From Nipponacmea schrenckii (lineage: Eukaryota > Mollusca > Gastropoda > Lottiidae), in contig JAUJPP010000005.1 of assembly GCA_030562195.1 (NCBI GenBank), positions 29,623,106 to 29,687,105 on the forward strand: a DNA stretch of 64,000 nucleotides, in the 5' to 3' direction. Below the pieces are notes generated by a model that saw nothing but the letters and a program-made list of their open reading frames with translations, was not told the origin of the DNA and ran no database searches. The position numbers and the translations under genes are program-made. This document shows, piece after piece, positions 12,345 through 25,313 of this stretch. The first letter of the stretch is position 1, and each line of letters begins with the position of its first letter.

Positions 12345-12405
12345 CCAAAACACAGGCTTGTGCCAAAGCCTTGCAAGCGAATACGCCACCCAGTGAGCTA
12401 AATGT
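12345..12405 (-). repeat. Possible tRNA-like SINE head
   Basis: On the minus strand, TTAGCTCACTGGGTGGCGTA followed by TTCGCTTGCAAGGC resembles the A-box half of a tRNA-derived SINE, but no B box follows at the right distance. Weak. Confidence 0.25.
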
Positions 12406-12604
12406 GAACTGTAAAACAAACTCGATATGAGAGTTTGATGCAATATTACATTTAGCTTGTGTTCACTCTACAGAAACCAAATTCAGTGTGAAGGGCAGTA
12501 TCATCCATATATTTTCACAAAATAAAAGATTTAGCGAACAATCATTGTTCCACGATTATGTGTAGACTAAACTGAAGTCTTGCATATTGATCCGCACAAC
12601 ATGC

Positions 12605-12960
12605 AATGAAAGTGAGTGAGTGAGTGAGCATGAACTACATGTGAACTCGAAAACGTTTTATGCGATATCTCTAGAGAAAATTATCGGATCATCACTAAAT
12701 TTAATAGTGCACATCTTCATAATGTATCGACACACATACAAACAATCAAAAGAATCCATAAAGATTTGTAGCCTGTAGAGTGAGCACGAGTTGCATCCTA
12801 TAGGTAATGGAGTGAAAAGGATAAGTCAGACACGATATTTCAGTGAAAAATTATCTGATCATCATGAAAATCAATAGGGATCATCTTCATAATAACACTG
12901 ACCCACAAAATAAAATCCTGAAAGAATTATAACCTGTAGAGTGAGCACGAGGTAAATGTG
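12605..12960. repeat. Diverged two-unit repeat with short GTGA microsatellite
   Basis: A (GTGA)n run lies at about 12611-12629. Then 12667-12790 and 12837-12951 are diverged copies: both have AAATTATC(G/T)GATCATCA, later CATCTTCATAAT, and end CCTGTAGAGTGAGCACGAG. The spacing is about 165 bp. Phrases such as AATCAATAGGGATCATCTTC are of a kind common in mollusc interspersed repeats (recall). Confidence 0.6.
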
Positions 12961-14304
12961 AACGGACAATTACAATATATGCCCATACATACGTGTGGTG
13001 TGTATAAAAAAGATACAACGATTCCATCAATTAGTATTATCATAATAGCACCCTTGACTGATAACAAGCAAAATCTTATTTACACTACTATACAAAACTG
13101 GTCAAATATACAATTATCATTTTTAATTAACTTATTCATTTACAAATGTTAATAAACATTCACACATTCTGTTTAGCAATTAAAGTTTCAACTTTTCAGA
13201 CACCATTTTGGAAGTGGGTGTATGTGTTATCTGAAGAAGTAACAATTAAAAAAAAAGATACTCTTTGATATATGAATTTTAATAAACATGATAAAATAAT
13301 CCAGTGTTTTTCTATTCAAGACTTGTAATTGATTTTTTTATATTCTTCTGATTTTTGTGGTCTACTTTAAGCAGTAAAACTATAAAATTATAAAAAGTAA
13401 TGTACATGGTATAATATGTTGTTAAGAGCTCTATATAGTTACTGAACAATTGTTAACTTTTTGTCTATTATTGCACTTCTCATTATTAATAGCACTTTTA
13501 TTGATAATTATTTAGCTTTAGTCTTAATTCTTATTACAAAATCAATAAATAGATCACATTGCTAACATAAATTGTGTCATTAGTTAGCTATATAACAGAC
13601 AATGCCCATAATATACCCCATTCAATGGTGGACAGTAGGTTCTGTTTATTTTACAGTATTTTTAAATTTAAAGTAAAAGACTAAAGAGTGCTAGAATAAC
13701 TCTATTTCTTTAGCAGATCAGACATATTATTTCCCCCTTTTCAAAATAATTTTGTTCACATAAGTCTGATAATAACCATTTCATCTGATTGAAATGCAGG
13801 AAAACAAACTGATCAGCCAGGAATACAATCATTGATGTTTATGAATATAAAATAGGTGGACTGGACAATAGATCACAACATATCACATTTCAGCAGAGAA
13901 CATATTGGACGAAAAAATACATGTTAAAAATTGATATCCAAAAATATAATGTTCATTTCTATCAATCACACTCAGAGACAAACTACTGTTATATTTATAC
14001 TTAGGCATCCTCTATTTGTGCGAAGTTTATCAGATTTTCATCCAAAATTTGAAATTCTTTTCTAAGCAATTAAAATCCAAGCCAAATCACTTGAAAATGT
14101 GTGTAATGCATTCAACTAATAATCACAAATATAAAGACAAATACATTCTTCCATTGCATTGCTTATGTATAGAACTTGTGAAAATATATGTTTATATAAC
14201 AGTGCTGGTGGAAGTCGCAGTTATTTGTTTTAACTTGTAACTGATTATTAAATGTTTAAAGTGAACTGATATTTGGAAAATAATGGTGGGGTTTGTAGAA
14301 TTTA
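12961..14304. other. Downstream flank / possible 3' UTR of the CARD gene
   Basis: AT-rich, no gene recognised. Part may be the 3' UTR of the minus-strand CARD gene, although an AATAAA already overlaps that gene's stop codon (14301-14306). Confidence 0.4.
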
Positions 14305-16262
14305 TTATGATAGTTCTTCACGTACTTTGGCAAATTGGTCTTCTTCAATCACAGTAAAAAATTCAATTCCAGGTACTGCCATTTGTATCTGCATATCATT
14401 TTTTAATAGAATTCTATACAGATCTGACTGTACCTTGCCATCTCTATAGTCCTTTTCTAGTTCTGCTAATTGTTTAACAGAAGTACAAATATTACAGATA
14501 TAAACTGAACTTCCATCACTTCCACTCTCGAAAAATAATGTTCCTCGATCACATTCGAAGTATTTCATTATAGCTTCCTGCATAGCCCTTAATTCAAATA
14601 AAGCACAAAACTCAGTTAATTTTTCTTCGAAAACCTTTCCTTCAGACTTCCATTTTTCACACATTTCCACATCTTTAGGTGTACGATTGTTATTAGTGTT
14701 TATTTTCTTAGTGGGTGTTTGGGTACGTCGTGGAGATGAATTCTCATCTTGGATTCGAAGTTCAATGGATTCATTCTGATTATCATACTGTATTATTAAA
14801 GGTACAACATTTTCTTTGTCTCTCACATAACGTTTCGAATCATTTCTATTGTTTTTATAACCCACAATGTTAGTCTGTAATTCTTTACGTGGACTGCCAC
14901 TATTTCGACGTTGATCATAAGAAGTACTACTTAAAAGTTCCTCTCCTCTAATATATGACAACCTATTATGTTGTTCCCTATTTGAATTCTTGGGTGGATG
15001 TTTTTCAAGAACTTGACGCTCTGCACGTTTTTCAGAATATTCCAACATCTTGCTGGCTTCAGGTGGTTTGGATTTATGTCTTTTTTTAACATCTTTCTCT
15101 GACAGCTTTTTTTTCTCAGTTCTTTTCTCAATTCTTTTCTCATATTTTTTCTTTTTTGGTCGACAAAACATTGGGAAGCACATACACCAACAGCTCTTTT
15201 TAACAGGAATTTCATCCTCATCATCGGTTCTGTAAGAATATTCTAGGATTTTACGTGATCTCGACCCATTGTCAATATTGTCTAACATTAGCATATTCTC
15301 ATATGATTTATGAAGTTTTTGTGGAGTGTCAGAGGCAACACAAAATCTGGTCAGAGAATCTGTTTTTGGCACCAGTAACTTGAGTGATTTGATACCTATC
15401 TTTATTTTAACTTCACCTAAAAATACATTGACAATTAATATTATCAAAAATTAATTCCTCATCAATACCAATAAAAATTGTTACATAATAATTTGCTATC
15501 ACAACTACTGGATTGGTTCTGATAATTCTGGACAGTTTCATATCTTCAAGGCTAAATGTTATTGCCCAATAATTTTCAGATAAAAGTCTTAAATGTCTTC
15601 TCTTATTATTTCTTGAAAAATATTATATAGAAACAGAATTACATACCTTTGTGGCGTGGTTTATCCCAGTAACCTAAAAGAACAAATAATATTAGTCAAC
15701 ATTGTAAAATAGAGTTTACTCCCTTATAATACAAATTATTAGTTTGTCTTGATCATTCTTTTATCATTATAGCCAACAGGTACATATGGACAGGATATAA
15801 TACATGCCAATGAGATCCCTGAGTGATCCCCTCATGAAAAAGTTTTGTTTCATTTCCGTGTTGGCGTATAAAAATGTCTTAAATGTCAAATATACACTCA
15901 ACTTAAAAGAAAATTTCCCTAATTTCTCCTTACTTTTAGAAAAAACTGCAAAAAATAAGTACCTGTAGCTGGTATAATTCGTTGACTAGTATCAATAGTA
16001 CTGGCAAGCTTATGCTGACCAGATTGTCGTAAAGCATTAATAAACAGTGCCCTTGCTGTTCCGCCATTATCATCAAGATGTTGGAGTAGAGCAGAGTTAC
16101 GTCCATGTTTTGTTTCTTCGTTGCAGATTCCATCAACAACGTCAGTGTTTAAAACACCATGTTGAAGCAGGTAGTCGAAAACAGGTTCAGTGTCTAAGGT
16201 TTCTACAAGGTCATTATTGGTGCTTAGTTGCTCTGTGAGCATGACGCTTGAGCTATCATGAC
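14305..16262 (-). CDS. CARD protein with C-terminal TRADD-N-like segment
   Basis: Three exons: 16262-15963 (ATG at 16242), 15673-15647 (27 nt) and 15416-14305; GT/AG junctions with consistent phase; 472 codons plus stop. Residues ~5-90 fit a CARD: VFDYLLQHGVLNTDVVDGI, then ALLQHLDDNGGTARALFI and ALRQSGQHKLA, with the YLL..GVL and SGQ..LA signatures. The middle is Lys/Arg-rich and low-complexity, with a Cys cluster CWCMCFPMFC followed by KKKK. The last ~110 residues include QLAELEKDYRDGKVQSDLY and a spaced Leu/Phe pattern resembling the L...YR.G.L region of TRADD-N; this assignment is inference. CARDs make homotypic contacts in cell-death and innate immune signalling, so an adaptor role is plausible. 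The frame is open upstream of the ATG to the acceptor, so a further 5' exon may exist. Confidence 0.8.
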
Positions 16263-16716
16263 CTGAATAGAATAAAGAAAAACTATGTTCATATGGAGTA
16301 ATTAAGATTAGGCCCCTGAAAATAACCTTATGATTAGAACAGTTGATCTCATAATCAATGATATTTTAGAAACAAATTGAGACTCAAATTGACTTAACCA
16401 TAGGCATAAATTAAAAAACAAACACAAAGAGAAGACTTAATACTTATGAATTATCATTGTATGAAAGTTTGAGCACAAAGGCAGGTAAGAAGACGAAGAG
16501 TTAGATTTATATAAACTTTCTGTTGTACAAAATACCTTACATAATGGTCTCTGCCATTGTTCATATTTCATTCATCCATAAGATAAAGAGAAAGGCCTTA
16601 TATAAGTTTCAAATTTTTACATAGTTCTCTCTAATGATGCATACATCTTATACATTTAATATTCAGTAAAAACTTGCAGTTGTAGTATTATATATGTATA
16701 TGGTTTGTAAAATGCC

Positions 16717-17210
16717 ATCTTTGTAAGTTACTGAATTGTCCAGTTGATAATAATATAATCATTTCATGTAAATGTTCACAAACGCTCAGCGGCAACCACT
16801 CTAATCCCCATTCTATTATTGACAAGCGTATAGCTGCTATATTGGCCAGTAAGGATAGCTGCAGGGCAAAGCTCATATATAGAAGGCCCTATACTATTAG
16901 TTATTCATCTACAACTTGGCCTATATCAAAATGTCACGTAACGTAGGCCTAAGTACTAGTAGGCTATCTTTGTAAGTTACTGAATTGTCCAGTTGATAAT
17001 AATATAATCACTTCATGTAAATGTTCACAAACGCTCAGCGGCAACCACTCTAATCCCCATTCTATTATTGACAAGCGTATAGCTGCTATATTGGCCCGTA
17101 AGGATAGCTGCAGGGCAAAGCTCATATATAGAAGGCCCTATACTATTAGTTATTCATCTACAACTCAGCCTATATCAAAATGTCACGTAACGTAGGCCTA
17201 ACTACTAGTA
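16717..17210 (+). repeat. Recent 245-bp direct duplication
   Basis: 16717-16961 and 16966-17210 are nearly identical with a 249-bp period and only about five differences, for example GGCCAGTA versus GGCCCGTA. The block lies just upstream of the CARD gene's first visible exon, so it may contain promoter or 5' UTR sequence. Confidence 0.93.
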
Positions 17211-17379
17211 CAAGTTAACCCTATTTATTTTTTGGCCTATTGATCAAAGTAATATACAGTATACTGAAAGCTAACAGATTTCCTATCATAATTAATCATG
17301 ATCATGATTAAAAGTATTCTTCCGACATACCAAGTTTTAACTTTTATTCCGATACAAATGACATAAAGAGAAATAAAGT

Positions 17380-17730
17380 ACTTGTCCGATGCCCAACTAA
17401 TAAAATTTTATTTTGTCAGCACATTTTATGAATAATGTTGCACTTGTTTGACTGTTTGTCTGGGATTTGAGGGGCGTTCGATGTTTTCTTCGTGTCGTTT
17501 TCCATTAAAATCATATCATAGGTGTCGCCGCGGAAGCAAAAATCAAATGCAACCACCTAACAGTACTCGTAATATATATGCACTGCTCACGTGATGTTCT
17601 CGGACAGTTCTGACAGTTCAGATATTATTTATCCAACCTGCTTTGTTTTACAAATCACAAATATACATCAAAGAAAATTTTTTACATGCAGGGCCTTAGG
17701 ACGGTAGAGACAATATCTTAGAATAAACAG
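17380..17730 (+). repeat. Interspersed repeat, uninterrupted copy
   Basis: Matches 52997-53290 plus 54520-54565. Shared blocks include GAATAATGTTGCACTTGTTT, CACTGCTCACGTGATGT, CTGACAGTTCAGA(T/G)ATTATTT and ACGGTAGAGACA(A/C)TATCTTAGAA. Unlike the second copy, it is not broken by the 1.2-kb TIR element. Confidence 0.8.
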
Positions 17731-17853
17731 TTTTGGAAACTTATTCTTCGTCTGACGAGGTGCAGGAATTAACAAAAATAAAATGCTATACATTTTCACA
17801 ACCTGCTCCATTGTTATTTTTTAAAATATCTTATTTTTTTATATACCAAAATA

Positions 17854-18020
17854 TCTGTAACCGTTTTGTTGGAGTTGTTACCTTTTTAACCGAAAATTTC
17901 TGTCACCGTTTTGGTGGAGTTGTTACCGTTTTAACCAATATATTCTGTTACCGTTTTGGTGGAGTTGTTACCGTTTTAACCAATATAATTTGTTACCGTT
18001 TTGACATGTTACCGTTTTAA
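17854..18020 (+). repeat. 45-bp minisatellite, about 3.5 units
   Basis: Units begin at 17854, 17899, 17944 and 17989. Each carries two CCGTTTT-like blocks, as in TGTTACCGTTTTGGTGGAGT. Because 45 is a multiple of three, one frame stays open through the array (17733-18020), but nothing else suggests translation. Confidence 0.9.
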
Positions 18021-18227
18021 CTGGATACCTATTTATCAGACCTAGCCTAGTCTGGTTAAGGTAGGCTAAATTATTGTTTCGGACTTACAGGAAGAGTTAT
18101 TAAGCACAATTCGAGCCATCCACCCAGTAAAACATTACTACGGTCGGAATTCGTTATAACAAATTTTACAACAGTAAAATACATGACTAACATGATACAT
18201 CAAAATCCATGATAACCATTCAGATGG

Positions 18228-18295
18228 AAAAGTGGTGGGGACACGCGTGTTCATGTCCCCACCACTGAAAAAGTTGGTGGGGACGCGTCCTGCAG
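18228..18295 (+). repeat. GTGGGGACA hairpin repeat
   Basis: GTGGTGGGGACA and TGTCCCCACCAC form a perfect 12-bp stem around a 10-nt loop, followed by another GTGGGGACGCGTCC block. It looks like the end of an interspersed element rather than a terminator. Confidence 0.6.
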
Positions 18296-18499
18296 TCCAC
18301 ACCACGATCTGTGCCCATGCTACTCATACTCCATCTCTCTCAGACCTGATATTGCGGTTTAGAGGGGGTGCCAATTTACCGGGGTTTATCTCCTATGTAT
18401 TGTATAGTGATTCGGTCGGTACTTTTCAAATATGCCGGTCTGTATTGTGTACTATGTTAATTACACCTTACCTTAGTATTTTCTATCTCTCTATTTGAG

Positions 18500-21400
18500 A
18501 CCTGTGTAAAAGTATGTGAAAAATAAGACATCATATGTGACTAAAAAAATCATGCTAAAATCAAATTTGATGAGATACAAGAAGAAAATAACTGAGTTAA
18601 TAAATTAGGGTACTTTTAATACGCTGCATTTACAACTAGAGTGTAATTCTTAAGAAATATGGCTGTCACAAGGTCCTAATCTACAAAAGCATCATCATTA
18701 TTGGGAACTGTACAGACATAAAATCACTCTAAAATTTATCTGAAATATTGTTTTGAAGTAATCAGGTCTATGAACAATTTTTACCATATTTAATTAAAAC
18801 CTGCAGTAAGGCAGAATGCCAAACTTCACACAATAAACCATATTACATGAAAGATAAATTTTCACTTTTCATAATTATAATTAACACTTGCTGCTTGACT
18901 GAGTATTCAATATTTATCATTTTAACATCTATTCAATTTCCATGGGTTTTTTAATTTAACATCACCTTTTAGTTTTTATAGTCAATTATAAATCTACATA
19001 CAGGATAATATTCTGAGAATATACACAAAAGTCAGGAGAATTTCCATTCCAAATTTAATTCTTTCACAAACTCCAAAAATTGATGTACCTCAGACACCAA
19101 TAAATGATTACAGACAAGGTATTCTAGGTTGAAATAAGATGAAAATATATCTAATGAAAATAGATCACATGACCAGCTGAGTCAATAGAAAATATCTGAC
19201 AAATCCCCTGATTTACTTCTTTCTAACTTTTTATCTTTTCTTTAGATGTAGACATCATTTGGCCTTTAATCTTTTGACATTAAAGCTTACATGACATGTT
19301 AACATTACACCTGAGAAGATGTTGAAGATTGTTATATGATATCTGTACAACACAAAACAAAGAATTTTAGGAGGTAAACAAATTATGTTTAGTAAACCAT
19401 TAAGAGTTGTAAAGTCATAAGTAATATTAAATAAAAGTTTTTGCTCCAGTGAAAAATATCTTAATATTTTTAGGAGGCTCTATCAATCAGTATAAATAAC
19501 AAAACAGCTCTAGGCTTATATCAACATTTTCAAATGTTCAAATTTACATAATCAATACAAAATATGACAATACTTCCTTTTGATGAAATTGTAGAATTAA
19601 TTAATAGAGCAACCATTCAATTCTTCTTAATCAAGACATCACTTAATCATTACCTTCTTTTAAATTGTGATTTTCCATATAAATGGAGAAATTGGGTATA
19701 TACTTCAAAATCAATATGCCCCTTTCTAGATTTTAAACTGTTTCTCTTATGATAAAATAATAAATATCATACAGTTGAACTCTGAAATTCTAATATGTTT
19801 ACTTTAACTCTCCCAAGTTTGATATTAACTATAGCCATAAAATACAATCATAATGTAATGTGTCACAAGAAGGTCAATATATTACACTTCAATACATTTC
19901 TTTCTACTTATTGACAAAAATATACCTTAATTAGCTGTCATTTTAGCCTTTTTATTATCAAGGGTTTTTCACAACTATATAAGTATAGCAGCTGTTCTCT
20001 GCTCACATGGCACACAGGACCATCAATTTGTTAAACAAATTTAACTGTAAATTAATTCATTGTAATTTCTTTAAAATAATTTTTACTTCAGGGTTATTCA
20101 GTGCCATTATGCTACATGTTGTGGAACAATCAGAATGACTTCCTATCAAAAATTACATGCATGTCATACTAACCTTATAAACTAAAAATCCAACACACTG
20201 TTTAGGAAGATTTCTATGGTTGAATAAATTATTCACAAATTCACTGTATAGTACTCAAATATCACATCGATCAATTCATAAACACACCATGCACAAATAT
20301 CTTTATACACTAGAATGTTAGTAGCCTTGAATTATAAGCCACTGCTACTACCATACAGTACGTTCCTTTACTATACACCCAACCAAAATTACAATGACCC
20401 TTTCATAAACAGATCCTCAATCCTTTATGACCAATATAGTTATATCTGAGTTTAATGACTGAATCTTATGTGTCACACTAATGTTAAAAGGTGATAAAGG
20501 GCTAGAGACATAAATAAGTGTTCTGCATTATTATTTATTAGATGTATTAAGGGCTAACACTTTATACAAACATTAAGCAGCACATTATCATATAATAATC
20601 ACATTAACCCCACAATGGATATATTATGATTCTATTAACCTGGACTAATTGACTGCAGGATTTAAAGAGTTAATCTCATTATCAGATCAATTAAATCCAA
20701 CATTTTGTTTAGAGTACAGATATATAGCCCCACCTTACCACACAATACTATAATATTTTTACAAAAGAAAGCTTAAACGTAAATATTTTACATGGTAAAT
20801 TACCTTTCCAAAATATTTGCACATTCAAATTAATGTTTATTTTGTACAATATGGACAACCTAAAAGCTTAACTCCAAATGAGGCAAACACATATGAAACT
20901 GAGATGTTCAGAATTACTCAAAAAGCTGTTAGTGTTAAAGGTCAATTATTTTGAAATCCATGATAAAAGCTCTGAAGAAAAATTGTTTATTGTTATAAAA
21001 CATCTTATTGAAAAAAGAAGGAGAAAAGAAATATAAAATGTGTTAAGTGACCAAGTAATTCATATCAAGAATTTAATATTGGGATTGATCTGAAATTCAA
21101 TTTGATCCATAACATGTTCGCCATTACATTTGAAGGGGAAGAGAATCTCTTTCACATGCTAAGTATCTAGATGGAATAATGTCATGCAATTTGCTAAAAG
21201 GATTGAGAAATAAATCGATGGTTAGAGATAATCACCATCTAATAATGTTCATACTCAAACATGGCCTATAGAATGAACCTTTTTTACAGAAATTATACAA
21301 TTTACTTGTTTCCAAATGGAAGATTCATAGATATTTAAAAGACGAAAAAACAATATTTGCTCTGAATGTCACTTGCATTACAAAATGCAATTAGATCTGT

Positions 21401-24400
21401 GAATTTCCTTCCAAACACTTTATACTGACTATATCCCAATATCCTTGACATCATTTTAACAACATTTTATAATCAATAAATAAACTATCAACATGCATCA
21501 AAGTCTTACATTATATCTTTAAGAATTCCTACAACTAACACCAGCACTATTTATACTGTTCACTACAGAATAATTGTAACAATGTCACTGTCTACCTGGT
21601 ATATTTGTACATATACTGACATGAACATTTTATTAGGCTAAACACATTCAACATTAAAGGAACCAAATTCGTGAAACAAGAAGCATCTCCAATTCTCATC
21701 TCTAAATAAATTCTGTAATCAACACAGCTATACCTACTGAATGTTATCCCATGATAAAGAAAGAGAAACAAGAATACTGAATTATCCTGATTGAGGTGAA
21801 ATGAGATGTATGGTGGAAACACTGTGTATTGATCTGAATCTATTTATTCTCCAGTAGAGTGTGAGTCAGTAGAAAATATAACCTAGTTACCATCTATATT
21901 TTACAAGTTGACAGTTATTCCTCTTATTCAATAATCACATCCTAATAGGTTATTATATTATATAAATTAGACTGATATTACATAAATCAATTGTGGCATG
22001 ATGCAGCATTTCACAATAATTAAAAACATTTTATTACTCAAGTTATATGCTACACAAGCAACTTAATAAGATGATTTCAAAATTTCTCATCAATTACTAT
22101 GTTGCCTTAATCAATAGTCTAATGTGCTGTTAAATAATATTCCATTCTTGCTAGCTGCCAAAATAAATGGTGAAAACCAATTGTGTGAAAGACTTACTGC
22201 CAGAAATCAGACATGCATAAAACCTATCCTATACTATCATATTGATAGATTTACAAACCATGTCCTTAAGTTACCTGAGGTGTCAATATAGGATAAAAAT
22301 TATGAAACACAATTACTTTCCATCAGACATTAAGTCATAGGATCTATATAATCTAAATAAATATATTAATGTACAAAGTAGGTCAAAACCTACTATACTT
22401 GAACCTATCAAATAGTTGAATAACTAAAACAAAGATCTTATCTTTTGAAATCAAACATCTTCAATATAGGTGAGACCATATTTGGTTTTCATACTGTACA
22501 CAATTTAAAGGTTTTTGAAAATAAGGCCAATAGCAGAGAATGGATGATTCATAGCAATTTAGGAGCAATGTTCAAGATGACATAATGTATTTGAAACAGA
22601 ATGACATGATAATATTAGTGTACACATATAATCTTGGCAAGATCTTTTGCATTGTTAAAAGATTGGCATGTTATGATTTACCCATATATATATAAATATC
22701 AAACACTGAAAAAATGTTTGAATCTGAGTTGGAGCATTGTCTTTTATTTTTCTTCATTCTTTAATTCTCTAAACTGAACTTAAATACCTCATTTTTTAGT
22801 CATGTTCTTTAATTTTAAATTCAGATCATCTATTTGTATCCACCCCAAAACAAACTTGTGAGAACATGTATAGGAATAGATACAATCAAATACAAATTAA
22901 ATAATGTTTTCTTTCTTTCTGATCTCAGACATCAACCCTGAGAGAATTGCTACTTGGCTGTACATTTCTGCTGATGTAAAAAGTTAAAAAGAAATATGTT
23001 TCTTTATACATGCCAATGAAATAGGGATACTAAAGTATCCAAAATATATCAGTTTATGAAGCTGAATTTCCATGTTCATGGACATGTTGTATTCAGTGTC
23101 CAGCAGTAATACAGTATGACAAGAACTAAGCCAGTATACAAACCTTTAATATTAACATCAAATGTCATATTTTAGTCCTGTGTTCATAAGCTGGGAGATT
23201 TGACTAACTGACCACCACAATATGATTATTAACATGTTAAATGACCAGTTTAACTGGCCAATCCCTATATTATATAATAATCTTGTAGGTTTGACATTGT
23301 TTTGGTTACCTCTGATATAATTCTTGTTAATCTTTGTTCTCTAAATGATAGGATATGATTACTGTTTTATCATAATACTATACACAACAATCAAATCAAT
23401 TGACATCTTATTTTTAGAATACCAAGAACTCATACACACTCAAACTATTCATCTTATAGTTGAAAATTTCATTTATAATACTTAAAGTTTGAATTATCAG
23501 GTCAGACATAATTTTCTGTTATTTTAAACAGAAGACAAGTTGATTTATACTTGAACTTGATGTAGAAAGAGTTGCTGGAGTAAAAAAGAACACATGTATA
23601 AAATGAATACATGTCTTACATTTTTGAGTACATGTTTCTATTTTTGATCTTCTTTCAACAGATGGTAGAGGAGTTGAGACTATATTTATCTCAATGTTAA
23701 TTAAATAATTATAATCTGTTGGTGATGCATGTTGAAATATAATCTGAACTATTCTGATTCTCAACATAATGTTTCAAAACAAGTTCCTTCATAGTACAGT
23801 TTCATCAAAAAACATCTAGTCATGAATGTATTGTTGCTGTAGATCTGTGGAGTTTTCCAAGCAGACATGTAGACAAATAATTATTATTAAGATAAACTGG
23901 CAACATTATTCATTAGAAATATTGATGCATTCTATTTCTATTTCAGATAAAATAGGCACAAGAAGTGCGGAATTCACTGATTGCAACACACCATGCAATT
24001 CTGTACTTCTAATATTAAAAGATGTGCTTTAAATAATTCAATTAGGAAACTTTGATAAATTCTTCATATAAATTTGAACATATTCAAAGCATCTCACTCA
24101 CTGTGATATTTCAAATTTCATCAACATCATCATCAATTAGGCCTACTGTCAAATTAACAGTAATATTTATTACATTAGGTTTTCATCTTGTTTGATTTGA
24201 AATATATGAATCATCATCTTTCAAGCAGAATGAGCATAATTTATCTGGATTATGATAAGTTTTCATAAACTATTCCAAACAAATGCACATAGAATGCATT
24301 AAATGTACAAGGAAAAGCTGACTAACTAATGTAAATAAGCCAGAGTGTTTCATACACAATTGTTGAGTATATGATAACCTGTACTAGTAATTAAACACAA

Positions 24401-24540
24401 ACTGCTGATAGTGCATTATTTATTCTCATGCTATCAAAACAACACTTAATCAATCATTGAATATGAAAATTGGCAGTAATCTCATTTTATGATCTTTCTG
24501 TAGATATATGATTTCACTGGTATACATTTTTACCATATAA
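18500..24540. other. Long AT-rich stretch, no gene recognised
   Basis: No open frame resembling a conserved exon, no long inverted pair and no strong repeat on either strand. It could be intron or long 3' UTR of a minus-strand gene whose first exon may be at about 41.5 kb, or simple intergenic DNA; sequence alone does not decide. Confidence 0.4.
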
Positions 24541-25313
24541 AATACCTTGCCAGGCAAAGAAACATACACCCACACATCAGCATTATTAAATCATTTTTTC
24601 CTTTGATTACTAGCATCTATATATACAAACAAACCCTTCTTCTAAGTCGTCAGAGAGCCGCGGTGGCTCAGTGGGTTAGACGCTTGCTCGCTAACCTGAA
24701 GGTCCAGGGTTCAATCCAGGCAAAAGGTCGAGATGAACTTTCGGATTTTTCAGCCCGGTTTCCCCTTGTCAGTGATGCAGGTCGGAGGGACTGACATGGA
24801 AAAAGCGTCTAGTCGTTCGGATGGGACAATAAACCGAGGCCCCGTGTGCTACAGGCTGTGCACGTTAAAGATCCCTCGACAGTTGGAAATCGCAAAAAGA
24901 GTAGGCTAATGCCGCTGTCCTGGCAAAATTTCCCTCATTGCACACTGCATGGCGTTGCCCGTCTTCATTAGCCCATAAGGTGCAGAAGAGTAGGATGTAA
25001 AACTCCATTCATTTCATTTTCTAAGTCGTCAAATTTGAACTTGACTGTTGTCAGATGTTCACAACAAGTTTAATCAAAATCCATTAACTCAAAAAAAAAT
25101 TATTTGAAAAATCATCAAATTCAAACTTCGAAATCTTCTAATTTTCAATTCATACCAGGGTTTCAAAATTGTAGTCTGTATTGCACCCACAATTATATTT
25201 TGACGTGATTTTGCTAAATCAAGAGCAATAAGTCGCAAACTATTCATCGAAACTTAACAGATGGATGGACCCCAATATGTCCACATATTCATGTGGGCGT
25301 ATAAAAATCAAAA
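24541..25313 (-). mobile_element. GCCCAC-hairpin repeat interrupted by a SINE
   Basis: The left end CCTTGCCAGGCAAAGAAACA followed by TACACCCACACATCAGC and the right end CATATTCATGTGGGCGTATA match, inverted, the ends of the repeats at 37077-38165 and 61967-63050. A 366-bp SINE is nested inside. Confidence 0.7.
24653..25018 (+). mobile_element. tRNA-derived SINE, full length
   Basis: The tRNA-like head has an A box (GTGGCTCAGTGGGTTAGACG) and a B box (GGTTCAATCC), then a central core GTCAGTGATGCAGGTCGGAG, and a tail ending in a short ATTTCATTT run. A perfect 13-bp target duplication TTCTAAGTCGTCA flanks it (24640-24652 and 25019-25031). The copy is not a functional tRNA gene because the cloverleaf is not complete. 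Confidence 0.93.

Noticed and set aside
15050..15235. 61-codon open frame, plus strand, hydrophobic
   Set aside because: It is the complement of the Lys-rich CARD gene exon; Phe/Ser-rich antisense of AAA/GAA codons.
24653..24730. tRNA gene
   Set aside because: A and B boxes are present but the cloverleaf is not; the same head recurs with core, tail and target duplications, so it is a SINE.
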